Below, piece after piece: positions 26,835-35,608 of a DNA stretch of 64,000 bases. Position numbers and translations under genes: made by a program. The notes below the pieces were generated by a model. It was not told the DNA's origin. It did no database searches and saw only the letters and a program-made list of their open reading frames with translations. The DNA comes from Ga0077527 sp964533495 (GTDB taxonomy: Bacteria; Pseudomonadota; Gammaproteobacteria; Burkholderiales; SG8-41): positions 1 to 64,000 of the forward strand of contig CAZHJU010000006.1 of NCBI GenBank assembly GCA_964533495.1, written 5' to 3'. How positions within the stretch are numbered: position 1 is the stretch's first letter; each line of letters starts with the position of its first letter.

Positions 26835-27821
26835 TCACTCCAGCGCGATATTGGCGTCGCGGGTGATCTTTTTCCAGCGTTCGATGTCCTCGCGGATGAA
26901 CTGCAGGAACTCCGCGCTGGAGGCGCTGCCGACGGGGACGATGCCGGCGGCGTTCTGGCGTCTCTTCAGTTCCGGCGCGAGCATGGCCTTGTTGACCTCG
27001 GTGAACAGGCGCTCGCTGACGGCGCGCGGCGTTCTGGCCGGCGCGAAGATGCCGTTCCAGTTGCTGACGCCGAAGCCCGGCACCGACTCGCCGATCGCCG
27101 GCAGGTCGGGCAGCAGCGCCTGGCGTTTGGCCGTGGCGACGGCCAGCGCCCGCAGGCGCTTACCCTGGATGTGCGGCACCGCGGTGACGTAGGTCGCGAA
27201 CATCACCTGGATGTCCCCGGACACCAGGTCGATCAGCGCCGGGCCGCCGCCCTTGTACGGCACGTGGGTCATCGTCACGCCCGCCAGTTTCTGGAAAAAC
27301 TCGCCGGCGAGATGGTCGAGTTGCCCGGGCCCCGAACTGCCGTAACGCACCTTGCCCTGCTGCTGTTTCGCCCAGGCCACGAACTGCGGGATGCCGCCGG
27401 CGCCGCCGATGTTCGGGTTGACGACCATCACGTTGATCAGTTCCGCGGCCATCGTGATCGCGGTGAAGTCGCGCATGACGTCGTACGGGAGTTTTTTGTA
27501 GATCGCCGGGCTGATCGCCAGCGGGCCGACGCCGCCGACCAGCAGCGTGTAGCCGTCGGGCTCGGCGCGCACCAGCATCTCGGTGGCGAGGCGGCCGGCG
27601 GCGCCCGGCCGGTTGTCGACGACCACCGGCTGGCCGAGCTGGGCCGCCAACTGGTCGGCGAGCGAGCGGCCGATGGTGTCGGATGCGCCGGCCGCGGGGA
27701 AGGGAATCAGCACGCGGACGGGTTTGACGGGGTACTTCGCCTGCGCCTGTGTCGCGCCGTTCCATGCCAGCAGCGCACAGAAGACGCCGGCGACGACGGA
27801 TGGCCTGTTCCTGTTCTGCAT
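26835..27821 (-). CDS. Bug-family (TctC-like) periplasmic receptor
   Basis: 328-residue secreted receptor with signal peptide ending near ATQAQA-K. Blocks are VRVLIPFPAAGASDTIGR, VVVDNRPGAAGRLATEM and MTHVPYKGGGPALIDL. The start follows AGGAGGAGC. It is the only Bug gene in the window on the minus strand and precedes the dehydrogenase at 27907 by 85 bases in the opposite transcription order, so the catabolic genes upstream on that strand may run into it. Confidence 0.9.
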   Translation of the reverse strand: MQNRNRPSVVAGVFCALLAWNGATQAQAKYPVKPVRVLIPFPAAGASDTIGRSLADQLAAQLGQPVVVDNRPGAAGRLATEMLVRAEPDGYTLLVGGVGPLAISPAIYKKLPYDVMRDFTAITMAAELINVMVVNPNIGGAGGIPQFVAWAKQQQGKVRYGSSGPGQLDHLAGEFFQKLAGVTMTHVPYKGGGPALIDLVSGDIQVMFATYVTAVPHIQGKRLRALAVATAKRQALLPDLPAIGESVPGFGVSNWNGIFAPARTPRAVSERLFTEVNKAMLAPELKRRQNAAGIVPVGSASSAEFLQFIREDIERWKKITRDANIALE

Positions 27822-27906
27822 GATGCTCCTCCTGGTTGTGTGGCCCGCGCCTGCTCTTGCCGGCGGGTCGCGGACCGTTGAATCTTCTATCCCGGCATTT
27901 CCCCCG

Positions 27907-28944
27907 CTATCCCGCTTCCTGCGGGTGCAGCACGATCTTGTGCGCCTCGACGTTGCGCGCCTCCAGCAGCTTCAGCGCGTCCTCGGCGCGGGTCAGCGGG
28001 AAACGGTGGCTGATGTAGCGCTCGGGATCGATCCTGCCGCTGCCGACGAGTTCGAGGCAGGGCTTGAAGGCCTGGAAGTTGCCGCGCGAGAAATTGAGGT
28101 CGATCTCGCGGTCCTTGATGTACGCGATCGGAATCGTCGCCTTGTTCTCCGGGAAGGTGCCGACCACGGTGATCTGGCCGCCGCGCTTGACCATGCTGAC
28201 GGCGTCGGCGACGGTGCGTTCCTGCAGGCCGCCGACGCATTCGACAACCTTGTCGAAGCCGGCGCCGCCGGTCAGTTCCAGCGCGCGGGCGCGCATGTCG
28301 GTGTCGCGGGCGTTGATCGAGCCGGCGATGCCCAGCTCGCGCGCCTTGTCGAGGCGGTAGTCGAGGAGGTCGGTGATCGTGACCTCGGCGCCGGCGAGTT
28401 GCGCGATCAGCGCCGCGCCGAGGCCGATCGGGCCGGCGCCGATGACCGCGATCTTTTCGCCGGGTTTCGGCAGCACGCGATGCGCCACCGCGTGGTAGCT
28501 GATGCCGAGCACCTGCACCGCGGATGCCTGGTCGTAGCTGACGCTGTCGGGCAGCGGATGCAGGTTGAAGTCGGGCACCAGCGCGTATTTGGCGTAGGCG
28601 CCGTCGCGGTCGAAGCCCATCGTGCGCAATTTCTCGCAGATGTTGCCGCGGCCGGCGCGGCAGGGGCCGCATTCGCCGCAGGCGAAGTCGATGTCGCAGC
28701 AGACACGCTGGCCGACATGGAAGCCGCGCAGCCCGCTGCCCAGCGCGACGATCTCGCCGGCGAACTCGTGGCCGAGGATGCGCGGGAAGGTGAGCCGCGG
28801 ATGCTTGCCGTGGAAGGCGTGCAGGTCCGAGCCACAGATCGAGCAGGCGTGCACCCGCACCACCGCGTCGCGGGGGCCGGGCGTCGGGTCGGGCACGGTT
28901 TCGTAACGCAGGTCGCTGCCGCCGTGGAGTATCGTCGCTTTCAT
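27907..28944 (-). CDS. zinc-dependent alcohol dehydrogenase, medium chain
   Basis: 345-residue MDR enzyme. The catalytic zinc ligands are visible in ACSICGSDLH (Cys37) and GHEFAGEI (His/Glu), and the structural zinc site is the four-cysteine block FACGECGPCRAGRGNIC. The Rossmann motif is VIGAGPIGLGAA. The start at 28944 (MKATILHGG) has a weak GGGAAACC site; the longer open frame has none. It is closest to the sorbitol/threonine/formaldehyde dehydrogenase-like group; the alcohol substrate is unknown. It lies 22 bases downstream of the dioxygenase gene and belongs to the same unit. Confidence 0.88.
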   Translation of the reverse strand: MKATILHGGSDLRYETVPDPTPGPRDAVVRVHACSICGSDLHAFHGKHPRLTFPRILGHEFAGEIVALGSGLRGFHVGQRVCCDIDFACGECGPCRAGRGNICEKLRTMGFDRDGAYAKYALVPDFNLHPLPDSVSYDQASAVQVLGISYHAVAHRVLPKPGEKIAVIGAGPIGLGAALIAQLAGAEVTITDLLDYRLDKARELGIAGSINARDTDMRARALELTGGAGFDKVVECVGGLQERTVADAVSMVKRGGQITVVGTFPENKATIPIAYIKDREIDLNFSRGNFQAFKPCLELVGSGRIDPERYISHRFPLTRAEDALKLLEARNVEAHKIVLHPQEAG

Positions 28945-28966
28945 CGCTGCGGTTTCCCGTGAATGT

Positions 28967-29932
28967 TCAGTGTTGGCGCCGCCCGCGCGGATGCGGCGGC
29001 CGTGTTGCGGCGTCCGCCGCCTCGAAGGGCCGGTGGCCCCTGACCTGGGTCGCGTGCATGACGCGCCGCGCGGCGGGGTTGAAGGCGCCGCGGCGGTGGA
29101 TCGTGCAGCGGTTGTCCCACAGCACGGTGTCGCCCTCGCGCCAGACATGCGTGTAACCGAAGTCCGGGGCGGTGGCATGCGCCCACAGCGCGTCGAGCAG
29201 CGCTTCCGACTCTTCCGGCGCGCAGCCGTTGACGACATGCCGCGGCCGGCGGCCGAGGAACAGGCTGTTGCAGCCGCTGTCCGGATGCGTGGACACGATC
29301 GGGTGATCGGGCCCGTCGCCCAGCTGGAGATCGTCGACGGCCACCGCGCCGCGGCGCAGTTTGCGGTTGGTGTCGTAGGCGGTGTCGTGCTTGATCGTGG
29401 CGCCGAGGACGCGGCGTTTCAGCGTTTCGGGCAGCGTGTCCCAGGCGGCGTACATGTTGCGGAACTCGGTGTTCGCGCCCTCGCCCCCGGGCGGCACTTC
29501 CAGCGCGTGCAGCATGCGCATGCCGGCGATGACCGGACGGAAGGAATAGTCGCTGTGCCAAATCACTTCGCCGTCGCCGAGTTCGCCGATCGGCGCGCCG
29601 TCGACGCGGACGTTCGACACCACGGTGATTTCCGGATGCTCCACGTGGTGCGCGACTTTTTCCGCGGTGACCGGCGGCAGCTCGAATTCGCCGAAGCGCC
29701 GCGCCACCGCCACCATGTCGGCATCGGCCAGTTCCTGTCCGCGCACCAGCACCAGCAGATGGTCGAGGTACGCGCGGTGCAGCAGCGCGAAGCCGTCGTC
29801 ATCGAGTCGGCGCAGGTCGAGCCCGCGGATTTCCGCGCCCATCGCGCCGGGCAACGGGATGATTTCGATGCCGCCGATGCGGCCGCCGACGATCGCGCGC
29901 CCGTCGCGGGCCGCGGATGAAACGACAGTCAT
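28967..29932 (-). CDS. TauD/TfdA-family 2-oxoglutarate dioxygenase
   Basis: 321-residue non-heme Fe(II) enzyme. The iron facial triad is H126 and D128 (WHSDYS) with H279 (NRCTIHRRG), and R290 would bind 2-oxoglutarate. The start at 29932 follows GGAGGAGGACC, clearly better than the ATG at 29989. It likely hydroxylates a sulfonate, phenoxyacid or similar organic acid; the adjacent dehydrogenase, CMD-like and SDR genes suggest one catabolic unit. The specific substrate is not readable. Confidence 0.9.
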   Translation of the reverse strand: MTVVSSAARDGRAIVGGRIGGIEIIPLPGAMGAEIRGLDLRRLDDDGFALLHRAYLDHLLVLVRGQELADADMVAVARRFGEFELPPVTAEKVAHHVEHPEITVVSNVRVDGAPIGELGDGEVIWHSDYSFRPVIAGMRMLHALEVPPGGEGANTEFRNMYAAWDTLPETLKRRVLGATIKHDTAYDTNRKLRRGAVAVDDLQLGDGPDHPIVSTHPDSGCNSLFLGRRPRHVVNGCAPEESEALLDALWAHATAPDFGYTHVWREGDTVLWDNRCTIHRRGAFNPAARRVMHATQVRGHRPFEAADAATRPPHPRGRRQH

Positions 29933-30023
29933 TGCACGGTCCTCCTCCCGTCGAACACCGTCCGTCCATTCCCCGCCCAGTACTACCACCGCCGCAAGCG
30001 CGGCGGCAAGCCCCGCGGGATTC

Positions 30024-30599
30024 TCAGTGCGGAAACCAGGGCAGCATCGGCTCCTGGCCCGCCGGCAGCGCCTTGCGCCCGACGTTGAGGATCATCGCCA
30101 GCATCGCGTAGTAGCCGGCGACGGCGACCAGTTCGATCACGCCCTGCTCGCCGAAGGCCGCGACCGCGCGCGCGTAGGTGGCGTCGCAGGCGCCCTTGTT
30201 GTGCAGCACTTCGGTCAGCAGGTCGTGCAGCGCCTCCTCGTCGGCGGCCATGCCGGACGGGCGGCGCCCTTCGCCGATGGCCTCGGCGACCGCCGGGCTG
30301 AGCCCGGCTTTCATCGCGTGCTTGTAATGCGATTGCCATTCGTACTGCTGCGTCCAGTGCCGCGCCGCCATCAGCGTCGCCATCTCGGCGATGCGGCGGT
30401 CGAGCGGGCACTGGAAGCGCAGGTATTCGCCGACCTGCTGCACGGTCTGCGCGAGGCCGGGGCTGCGCAACAGCGCGAGGAAGGGGCCCCGCAGTTCACC
30501 GCGCGGGCCGGAAGCGATGGTCGCCGCGACTTTTTTCTGCTCTTCCGTCCATTGCTCCGGCGGGATTGCGGGGAAGCGTTCGGGGAGTTTTGCCGTCAT
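30024..30599 (-). CDS. carboxymuconolactone decarboxylase-family protein
   Basis: 191-residue AhpD/CMD-like protein. The helical core (GEYLRFQCPLDRRIAEMATLMAARHWTQQYEW and later HNKGACDATYARAVAAFGEQGVIELVAVAGYYAML) fits, but the CxxC pair of AhpD is absent, and a YEWQSH motif takes its place. So it is closer to the decarboxylase-like subgroup than to AhpD peroxidase partners. The start at 30599 follows AGGATCCCTCC. The 41 bases upstream contain an AT-rich element. Confidence 0.82.
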   Translation of the reverse strand: MTAKLPERFPAIPPEQWTEEQKKVAATIASGPRGELRGPFLALLRSPGLAQTVQQVGEYLRFQCPLDRRIAEMATLMAARHWTQQYEWQSHYKHAMKAGLSPAVAEAIGEGRRPSGMAADEEALHDLLTEVLHNKGACDATYARAVAAFGEQGVIELVAVAGYYAMLAMILNVGRKALPAGQEPMLPWFPH

Positions 30600-30611
30600 T
30601 TGGAGGGATCC

Positions 30612-30646
30612 TTTATAACTATTTGTTTTTAAACGATATTTTAAAA
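30612..30646 (+). repeat. AT-rich dispersed element, copy B
   Basis: 35-base stretch reading TTTATAACTATTTGTTTTT then AAACGATATTTTAAAA. It covers the stop codon of the SDR gene and the leader of the next minus-strand gene. It matches copy C over about 30 bases. Confidence 0.55.
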
Positions 30647-31393
30647 CATCCACTGGCCGCCGTTGACGTGGATGATCTGGCCGGTGATGAAACCGCCGCC
30701 GGGGCCGCAGAGGAAACGCACGGTCGCGGCGATTTCACCGGCTTCGCCGTAACGGCCCAGCGGAATGTGCCCGGAGGCGGCCGGCCGTGCCGCGCGGCCG
30801 GCGGGGCGCGTGGTGTTGAAGTGGCCGGGCGACACGCAGTTGACGCGGATGCCCTGCGGGCCGAATTCGCGGGCCAGCGCGCGGGTCATGCCGGCCAGCC
30901 CGCTTTTCGCCGAGGAACTGTGCACCTTGCCGACGGCGCCGGTCAGCGCGGTGTCGCCGGCGAGGGTGATGATGTGGCCGCTGCCGGCGGCGAGCATGCC
31001 GGGCAGCACGGCCTTCACGCAGTGGAAGGAACCGTCGAGCGAAATCGACATCACCTGCCGCCATTCCTCGAAGCTCATGTCGGCGAAGGGAATTTCGCGG
31101 CGCACCGAGGCGTTCAGCACGAGGATATTCACCGCGCCGAGTTCGGCGGCGACCGCGGCGTGCATGCGCTGCACGGCCGCCGCATCGGCAATGTCGGCGA
31201 TGTACACCGCGGCCGTGCCGCCCGCGGCGCGGATTTCTGCGGCGACCGCCTCGGCTTCGGCGCGCGAGGCGCGGGTGTTGATGGCGACCTTCGCGCCGGC
31301 CGCGGCGAGTTCGAGCGCGATCGCGCGGCCGATGTTTTTGGCGGCGCCGGTGACCAGGGCGACCCGGCCGGCAAGTTCGGTGGCTGCGTTCAT
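30641..31393 (-). CDS. atypical SDR protein lacking catalytic Asn, Ser and Tyr
   Basis: 250-residue protein with the SDR fold and an intact cofactor motif TGAAKNIG (15-22), but the positions of the catalytic Asn, Ser and Tyr read S118, A145/G146 and S159; only K163 of the tetrad remains. It is a paralogue of the protein at 37338-38087 (both share LNASxRxE, DMSxEEW, LDGSF and end in MF). Start ATG follows GGAG. It may be a non-canonical reductase or a non-catalytic NAD-binding protein. Confidence 0.82.
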   Translation of the reverse strand: MNAATELAGRVALVTGAAKNIGRAIALELAAAGAKVAINTRASRAEAEAVAAEIRAAGGTAAVYIADIADAAAVQRMHAAVAAELGAVNILVLNASVRREIPFADMSFEEWRQVMSISLDGSFHCVKAVLPGMLAAGSGHIITLAGDTALTGAVGKVHSSSAKSGLAGMTRALAREFGPQGIRVNCVSPGHFNTTRPAGRAARPAASGHIPLGRYGEAGEIAATVRFLCGPGGGFITGQIIHVNGGQWMF

Positions 31394-31571
31394 GGCTGGA
31401 CTCCGCGGGTCATGGGGCGATCAGCATAGCGGGGAACGCCGCGGCGCGCGATGCAGGCGGCGGCTGGTATAGTCTGCGCCCTGCGGCCCGGCCGCAAGCC
31501 GAAGGCCATGCGGCGCCTGGCCGGCCGGCGGCAATACCGCAACCCGATCAGCGGCACAAGGAGCATCACGC

Positions 31572-32360
31572 ATGAAAATCAGGACCAACGGCATCGAACT
31601 CAACTGCGTCGTCGAGGGCGAAGGTCCCTGGGTGACGATGTCCCATTCGCTCGCCAGCGACCTCTCGATGTGGGACGGGCAGGCGCGGCTGCTGGTTTCC
31701 AAAGGTTACAAGGTGCTGCGTTTCGACACCCGCGGCCACGGCGCGAGCGATGCGCCCGGGGGCTCCTACACGCTGGAGCAGATGGCCGACGACCTGCACG
31801 GCCTGTTCGCCGCGCTGGACATCCGTGCCACGCACTGGGTCGGCCTGTCGATGGGCGGCATGATCGGCGAGGTCTACGCGTTGAAGTATCCCGGCGTCTT
31901 TCGCAGCATGCTGCTCGCCGACACCACCGGCCGCCGGCCGCCCAATGCGGAACAGATGTGGGGCGAGCGCGTGAAACTCGCGCGCGAGCAGGGCATGGCG
32001 GTACTGGTCGAGCCGACGCTGGCCCGCTGGTTCACCGAACCGTACCGCAAGGCGCAGCCCGCGGTGATGGCGCGCATCGCCGAGGGCATCCGCGGCACGC
32101 CGGTCGACGGTTTTGCCGGTTGCTGCGACGCGATCGCGAAAATCGACGTGCTCGACCGGCTGCGGGAAATCGACTGCCCGGCGCTGGTCGTCGTCGGCGA
32201 GGATGACCACGGCACGCCGCCGGAGATGGCGCGCCAGATCCAGGCGAATCTGCGCGGGTCGGAACTGCTGATCATTCCTGCGGCGGCCCACCTGTCGAAC
32301 ATCGAGCAGCCCGCCGCGTTCGACGGGGCGATGCTCGACTTCCTGGCGAAAGTGCGCTGA
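31572..32360 (+). CDS. alpha/beta hydrolase, enol-lactonase-like
   Basis: 262-residue cytoplasmic hydrolase related to 3-oxoadipate enol-lactonase. The nucleophile is S93 in GLSMGG; a catalytic Asp lies in VVVGEDDHGTP and the His in PAAAHLSNIEQ. Start ATG follows AAGGAG. A TATAGT box near 31469 is a possible -10. Its stop codon overlaps the start of the lipoprotein gene (TGATG), so the two are translationally coupled even though the functional link is unclear. Confidence 0.85.
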   Translation: MKIRTNGIELNCVVEGEGPWVTMSHSLASDLSMWDGQARLLVSKGYKVLRFDTRGHGASDAPGGSYTLEQMADDLHGLFAALDIRATHWVGLSMGGMIGEVYALKYPGVFRSMLLADTTGRRPPNAEQMWGERVKLAREQGMAVLVEPTLARWFTEPYRKAQPAVMARIAEGIRGTPVDGFAGCCDAIAKIDVLDRLREIDCPALVVVGEDDHGTPPEMARQIQANLRGSELLIIPAAAHLSNIEQPAAFDGAMLDFLAKVR

Positions 32361-32839
32361 TGCGGCTGCGGGCCTGCGCCGCCCTGGCGCTGGCGGCGCT
32401 GCTCGCCGGCTGCGAGGGCTGGTTCGGCGGCGAGGAGGCCGCGCGCATTCCGCTGCAGCCCGCCGCCGGCGGCGGTTTCGAGCCGGTGCGCATCCTGCTG
32501 CGGCCGCAGATGAACGCGGTCGCCTTCGATCTGCAGGCCGAATTCGCCTGGGGCCGGCGCGAGGAAGCCGGCCGCTGGGACCGCTACCGCGCGACCCTGA
32601 GGGCGGGCGGCAGGACGGTCGAGTCCGCGGAGTTCACCGTCAACAGCCCCGAGTCCGGCGATGCCGCGCAGGACAGTTCGCCGGCGCCCAATGCGCTGCG
32701 GCAGTTGTTGCTGGTCGTCGACCTGCGCCGGGAGGCCGAGTACGAGCTGGCGATCACGCCGCTGCAGCCGCCGGCGGTGACGCTGAACGCGCCGCAGCTC
32801 GTGGTCCGCATCAACGTGCCGCCGGCCGGGAGGCCCTGA
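32360..32839 (+). CDS. lipoprotein of unknown function
   Basis: 159-residue predicted lipoprotein: signal MRLRACAALALAALLAGC with lipobox LLAGC (Cys18). The mature part is beta-rich (RYRATLRAGGRTVESAEFTV, QLVVRINVP), and no family is recognised. Start overlaps the hydrolase stop codon by one base and the ABC exporter starts 24 bases later, so it could be an accessory of the exporter; that is inference. Confidence 0.72.
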   Translation: MRLRACAALALAALLAGCEGWFGGEEAARIPLQPAAGGGFEPVRILLRPQMNAVAFDLQAEFAWGRREEAGRWDRYRATLRAGGRTVESAEFTVNSPESGDAAQDSSPAPNALRQLLLVVDLRREAEYELAITPLQPPAVTLNAPQLVVRINVPPAGRP

Positions 32840-32863
32840 GCGGCCGCCGCGCCGCCCCGACGC

Positions 32864-34645
32864 ATGGCTGCCGTGACGCCGCCAGCCGCGGGTGCCGTGG
32901 CGTCGCCGCTGCGGCGCCTGCTGCGTTTCCTGCGGCCCTACCGCTGGCGCGTCGCCTGCGCGCTGGCGGCGCTGGTCGTGGCCGCCGGCAGCGTGCTGGC
33001 GCTGGGGCAGGGACTGCGTTTCGTCATCGATTCCGGTTTCGGCAGCGGCAATCCGGCGCTGCTCAACACCGCGCTCGCCGGCGTGATCGCGGTGGCCGTG
33101 GTGCTGTCGATCGCGACCTTCACGCGCTTCTACCTGATGATGAGCGTCGGCGAGCGCGTGATCGCCGACCTGCGGCGCGCGGTGTTCGCGCACGTGCTGA
33201 CGCTGTCGCCGGCCTTCTTCGACGCCGCGCGCACCGGCGACATCGTGTCGCGGCTGACCAACGACAGCGACCAGCTGCGCCAGATGATCGGCTTCGGCCT
33301 GTCGATGTTCCTGCGCAACGGCCTGATGATGATCGGCGCGCTGCTGCTGCTGTTCGCCACCAGCCCGAAACTGGCCGCGCTGATCGTGCTCGGCGTGCCG
33401 GCGACGCTGGTGCCCATACTGATCGTCGGCCGCCGCGTGCGCCGGCTGTCGCGGGCCAACCAGGACCGCGTCGCCGAGGTGTCCTCGCATGTCGACGAGG
33501 CGATGCACGAGATCCGCACCGTGCAGGCCTGGGGCCACGAGGCGCGCACCCGCGCCGCCTTCGACGCGGCCACCGAGGCGGCGTACGCGGCGGGCGTCGA
33601 CCGCATCCGCGTCAAGGCCTTCCTGATCGCCTCGGTGATGCTGATCGCCTTCTGCGCGGTCGGCGTGATCCTGTGGATCGGCGGCCACGACGTGCTCGCC
33701 GGGCGGTTGACCGCCGGCGAACTGTCGGCCTTCGTGTTCTACGCCGGCATCGTCGCCAGCGGCGCCGGCACGGTGTCCGAGATCTGGGGCGAGATCCAGC
33801 GCGCGGCGGGCGCCACCGAACGCCTGATGGAACTGCTCGACACCCGGCCGCTGCTGCGCGCCGAACCGCCGGCCGCGGCGCTGCCGCAGCCGGTGCGCGG
33901 CGCGATCCGTTTCGAGGCGGCCGGTTTCGCCTACCCGACGCGGCCGGAATCTCCCGCGCTGGCGGACCTGTCGTTCGAGGTGCGGCCCGGCGAGCGCGTC
34001 GCGCTGGTCGGTCCCTCGGGCGCCGGCAAGACCACGATCTTCGCGCTGCTGCTGCGTTTTTATGATCCGCAGTCCGGTCGGGTTCTCATCGACGGCGTTG
34101 ACCTGCGCCACTGCGATCCGCTGCTGCTGCGGCAGTCGGTGGCGCTGGTGTCCCAGGATCCGGTGATCTTTGCGGAGAGCGTCGCCGGGAACGTGCGCTT
34201 CGGCCGTCCCGGCGCGTCGATGGAAGCCGTGCGCGCGGCCTGCGCCGCGGCGAACGCGCTCGAATTCATCGATGCGCTGCCGCAGGGTTTCGACACCGAC
34301 CTCGGCGAGCGCGGCATCCGGCTTTCCGGCGGCCAGCGCCAGCGGCTGTCGATCGCCCGCGCGCTGCTCGCCGACCGGCCGATCCTGCTGCTCGACGAAG
34401 CGACCAGCGCGCTGGACGCCGAAAGCGAGCGCCAGGTCGCCGCGGCGCTGGAGCATCTCGCACGCGGCCGCACCACGCTGGTGATCGCGCACCGCCTCGC
34501 CACCGTGCGCAATGCCGACCGCATACTGGTATTCGACCGCGGCCGCCTGCATTCGACGGGTACGCACGATGAACTGCTGCGCGCCGACGGACTGTATGCC
34601 CACCTGGCGCGGCTGCAGTTCATGCATGACGGTCTGGTGGCCTGA
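32864..34645 (+). CDS. ABC-type exporter, fused membrane and ATPase domains (MsbA/ABCB-like half transporter)
   Basis: 593-residue half transporter acting as a homodimer in the inner membrane. Six hydrophobic segments occupy about residues 25-300. Walker A is GPSGAGKT at 383-390, the signature is LSGGQRQ at 487-493 and Walker B is ILLLDEAT at 507-514, followed by an H-loop in VIAHRLATV. It resembles ABCB/MsbA lipid or multidrug exporters. Substrate unknown; it follows a lipoprotein gene and an unusual hydrolase. Confidence 0.9.
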   Translation: MAAVTPPAAGAVASPLRRLLRFLRPYRWRVACALAALVVAAGSVLALGQGLRFVIDSGFGSGNPALLNTALAGVIAVAVVLSIATFTRFYLMMSVGERVIADLRRAVFAHVLTLSPAFFDAARTGDIVSRLTNDSDQLRQMIGFGLSMFLRNGLMMIGALLLLFATSPKLAALIVLGVPATLVPILIVGRRVRRLSRANQDRVAEVSSHVDEAMHEIRTVQAWGHEARTRAAFDAATEAAYAAGVDRIRVKAFLIASVMLIAFCAVGVILWIGGHDVLAGRLTAGELSAFVFYAGIVASGAGTVSEIWGEIQRAAGATERLMELLDTRPLLRAEPPAAALPQPVRGAIRFEAAGFAYPTRPESPALADLSFEVRPGERVALVGPSGAGKTTIFALLLRFYDPQSGRVLIDGVDLRHCDPLLLRQSVALVSQDPVIFAESVAGNVRFGRPGASMEAVRAACAAANALEFIDALPQGFDTDLGERGIRLSGGQRQRLSIARALLADRPILLLDEATSALDAESERQVAAALEHLARGRTTLVIAHRLATVRNADRILVFDRGRLHSTGTHDELLRADGLYAHLARLQFMHDGLVA

Positions 34646-34685
34646 GGCGCCGGCACAATTCTGTTGCTGGTGATCGTGTCGTTTG

Positions 34686-34751
34686 GCTGGCGACGAGTGC
34701 GGCTTCTCGATGGTCGCGGACGAGGTGCGCAAGCTATCGGCGCAGTCCGCC
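34686..34751 (+). pseudogene. methyl-accepting chemotaxis protein relic
   Basis: 22 codons read AGDECGFSMVADEVRKLSAQ..., matching the most conserved signalling tip of chemoreceptors (GRGFAVVADEVRKLAERTA type). No flanking chemoreceptor sequence survives in any frame upstream, and downstream the frame turns to arginine-rich noise. Interpreted as a decayed fragment. Its short length leaves some chance of coincidence. Confidence 0.45.
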
Positions 34752-34894
34752 TCGTGTCTTGGTCCGCGACGACCGCGGAGAAGGACGCCCGCGCCGTCGA
34801 ATCGTCCGGGGCGCTGGTGTGCCCTGTTGTTCCGGGTTAATATTTTTCGCATCATGACCGGCGGGAAGCGTTCGGCATGTCACAGGGGGATCAA

Positions 34895-35608
34895 ATGAAC
34901 AATGCCTTCAAACGGGTGTCGTGGTTGTTTGTGCTGCTGGTTTCCAGTGCGCTGATCGCCGGCCCGGCCATTGCCCAGGAAAGAAATCTGGCGCCGGGAT
35001 TCCCGGGGCTGGCCAAAAATGCCAGGGTCGCGGTCATGCCCACGGACATCGAGCTGTTTTCGATCAGTGCCGGCGGTGTGCTTGAACCCAGGGCGGACTG
35101 GACCGATGCGGCTTCCCGCCATTTCAAGACTGCATTGATCGAGAAGAAACGGAAACTTGGCGTCGGCACGGTGGATTTGTCCGACAAGGACGCCGACGAG
35201 CTTGCCGAAGTGAATACGCTGCATGCGGCGGTGGCGCGGGCGATTTCCGCCCACCATTTTGGTCCCGGCTTCCTGAATTTGCCGACCAAGGAGGGCAAGC
35301 TCGACTGGTCTCTCGGCGAGGCGGTCCGGAGCATCAAGGAAAAAACCGGAGCGGATTACGCGCTGTTCAGCTGGATCCGTGACAGCTACACCAGCGCCGA
35401 ACGCGCAGTCGCGATGATCGCTCTCGCGCTGCTGGGCGTCGGGGTCGGCGGCGGCATGCAGGTCGGTTACGCATCCCTGGTGGATCTGGATACGGGACGG
35501 GTGGTCTGGTTCAACCAGATGTTTCGGGGTACCGGCGATTTGCGCGAGCCGGAACCCGCGGCCGAAACGCTGGAATCGCTGCTCGCCAGGTTCCCGGCGG
35601 CAAAATGA
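34895..35608 (+). CDS. exported protein of unknown function, first gene of protease cassette
   Basis: 237-residue protein with a signal peptide (cleavage near AIA-Q, residue 28). No domain recognised. A Gly-rich hydrophobic segment (MIALALLGVGVGGGMQVGYASLV) lies at about residues 174-195, followed by a beta-like VDLDTGRVVWFNQMF. The start at 34895 follows AGGGGG. It overlaps the M48 protease gene by four bases (ATGA) and is coupled with it and a lipoprotein. Confidence 0.75.
   Translation: MNNAFKRVSWLFVLLVSSALIAGPAIAQERNLAPGFPGLAKNARVAVMPTDIELFSISAGGVLEPRADWTDAASRHFKTALIEKKRKLGVGTVDLSDKDADELAEVNTLHAAVARAISAHHFGPGFLNLPTKEGKLDWSLGEAVRSIKEKTGADYALFSWIRDSYTSAERAVAMIALALLGVGVGGGMQVGYASLVDLDTGRVVWFNQMFRGTGDLREPEPAAETLESLLARFPAAK

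Noticed and set aside
31874..34855. A 993-codon open frame on the minus strand antisense to the hydrolase, lipoprotein and exporter genes
   Set aside because: It mirrors the high-GC codon structure of the real genes on the plus strand, shows no recognisable domain and is rich in Arg, Gly and Ala; the plus-strand genes have clear motifs and ribosome sites.
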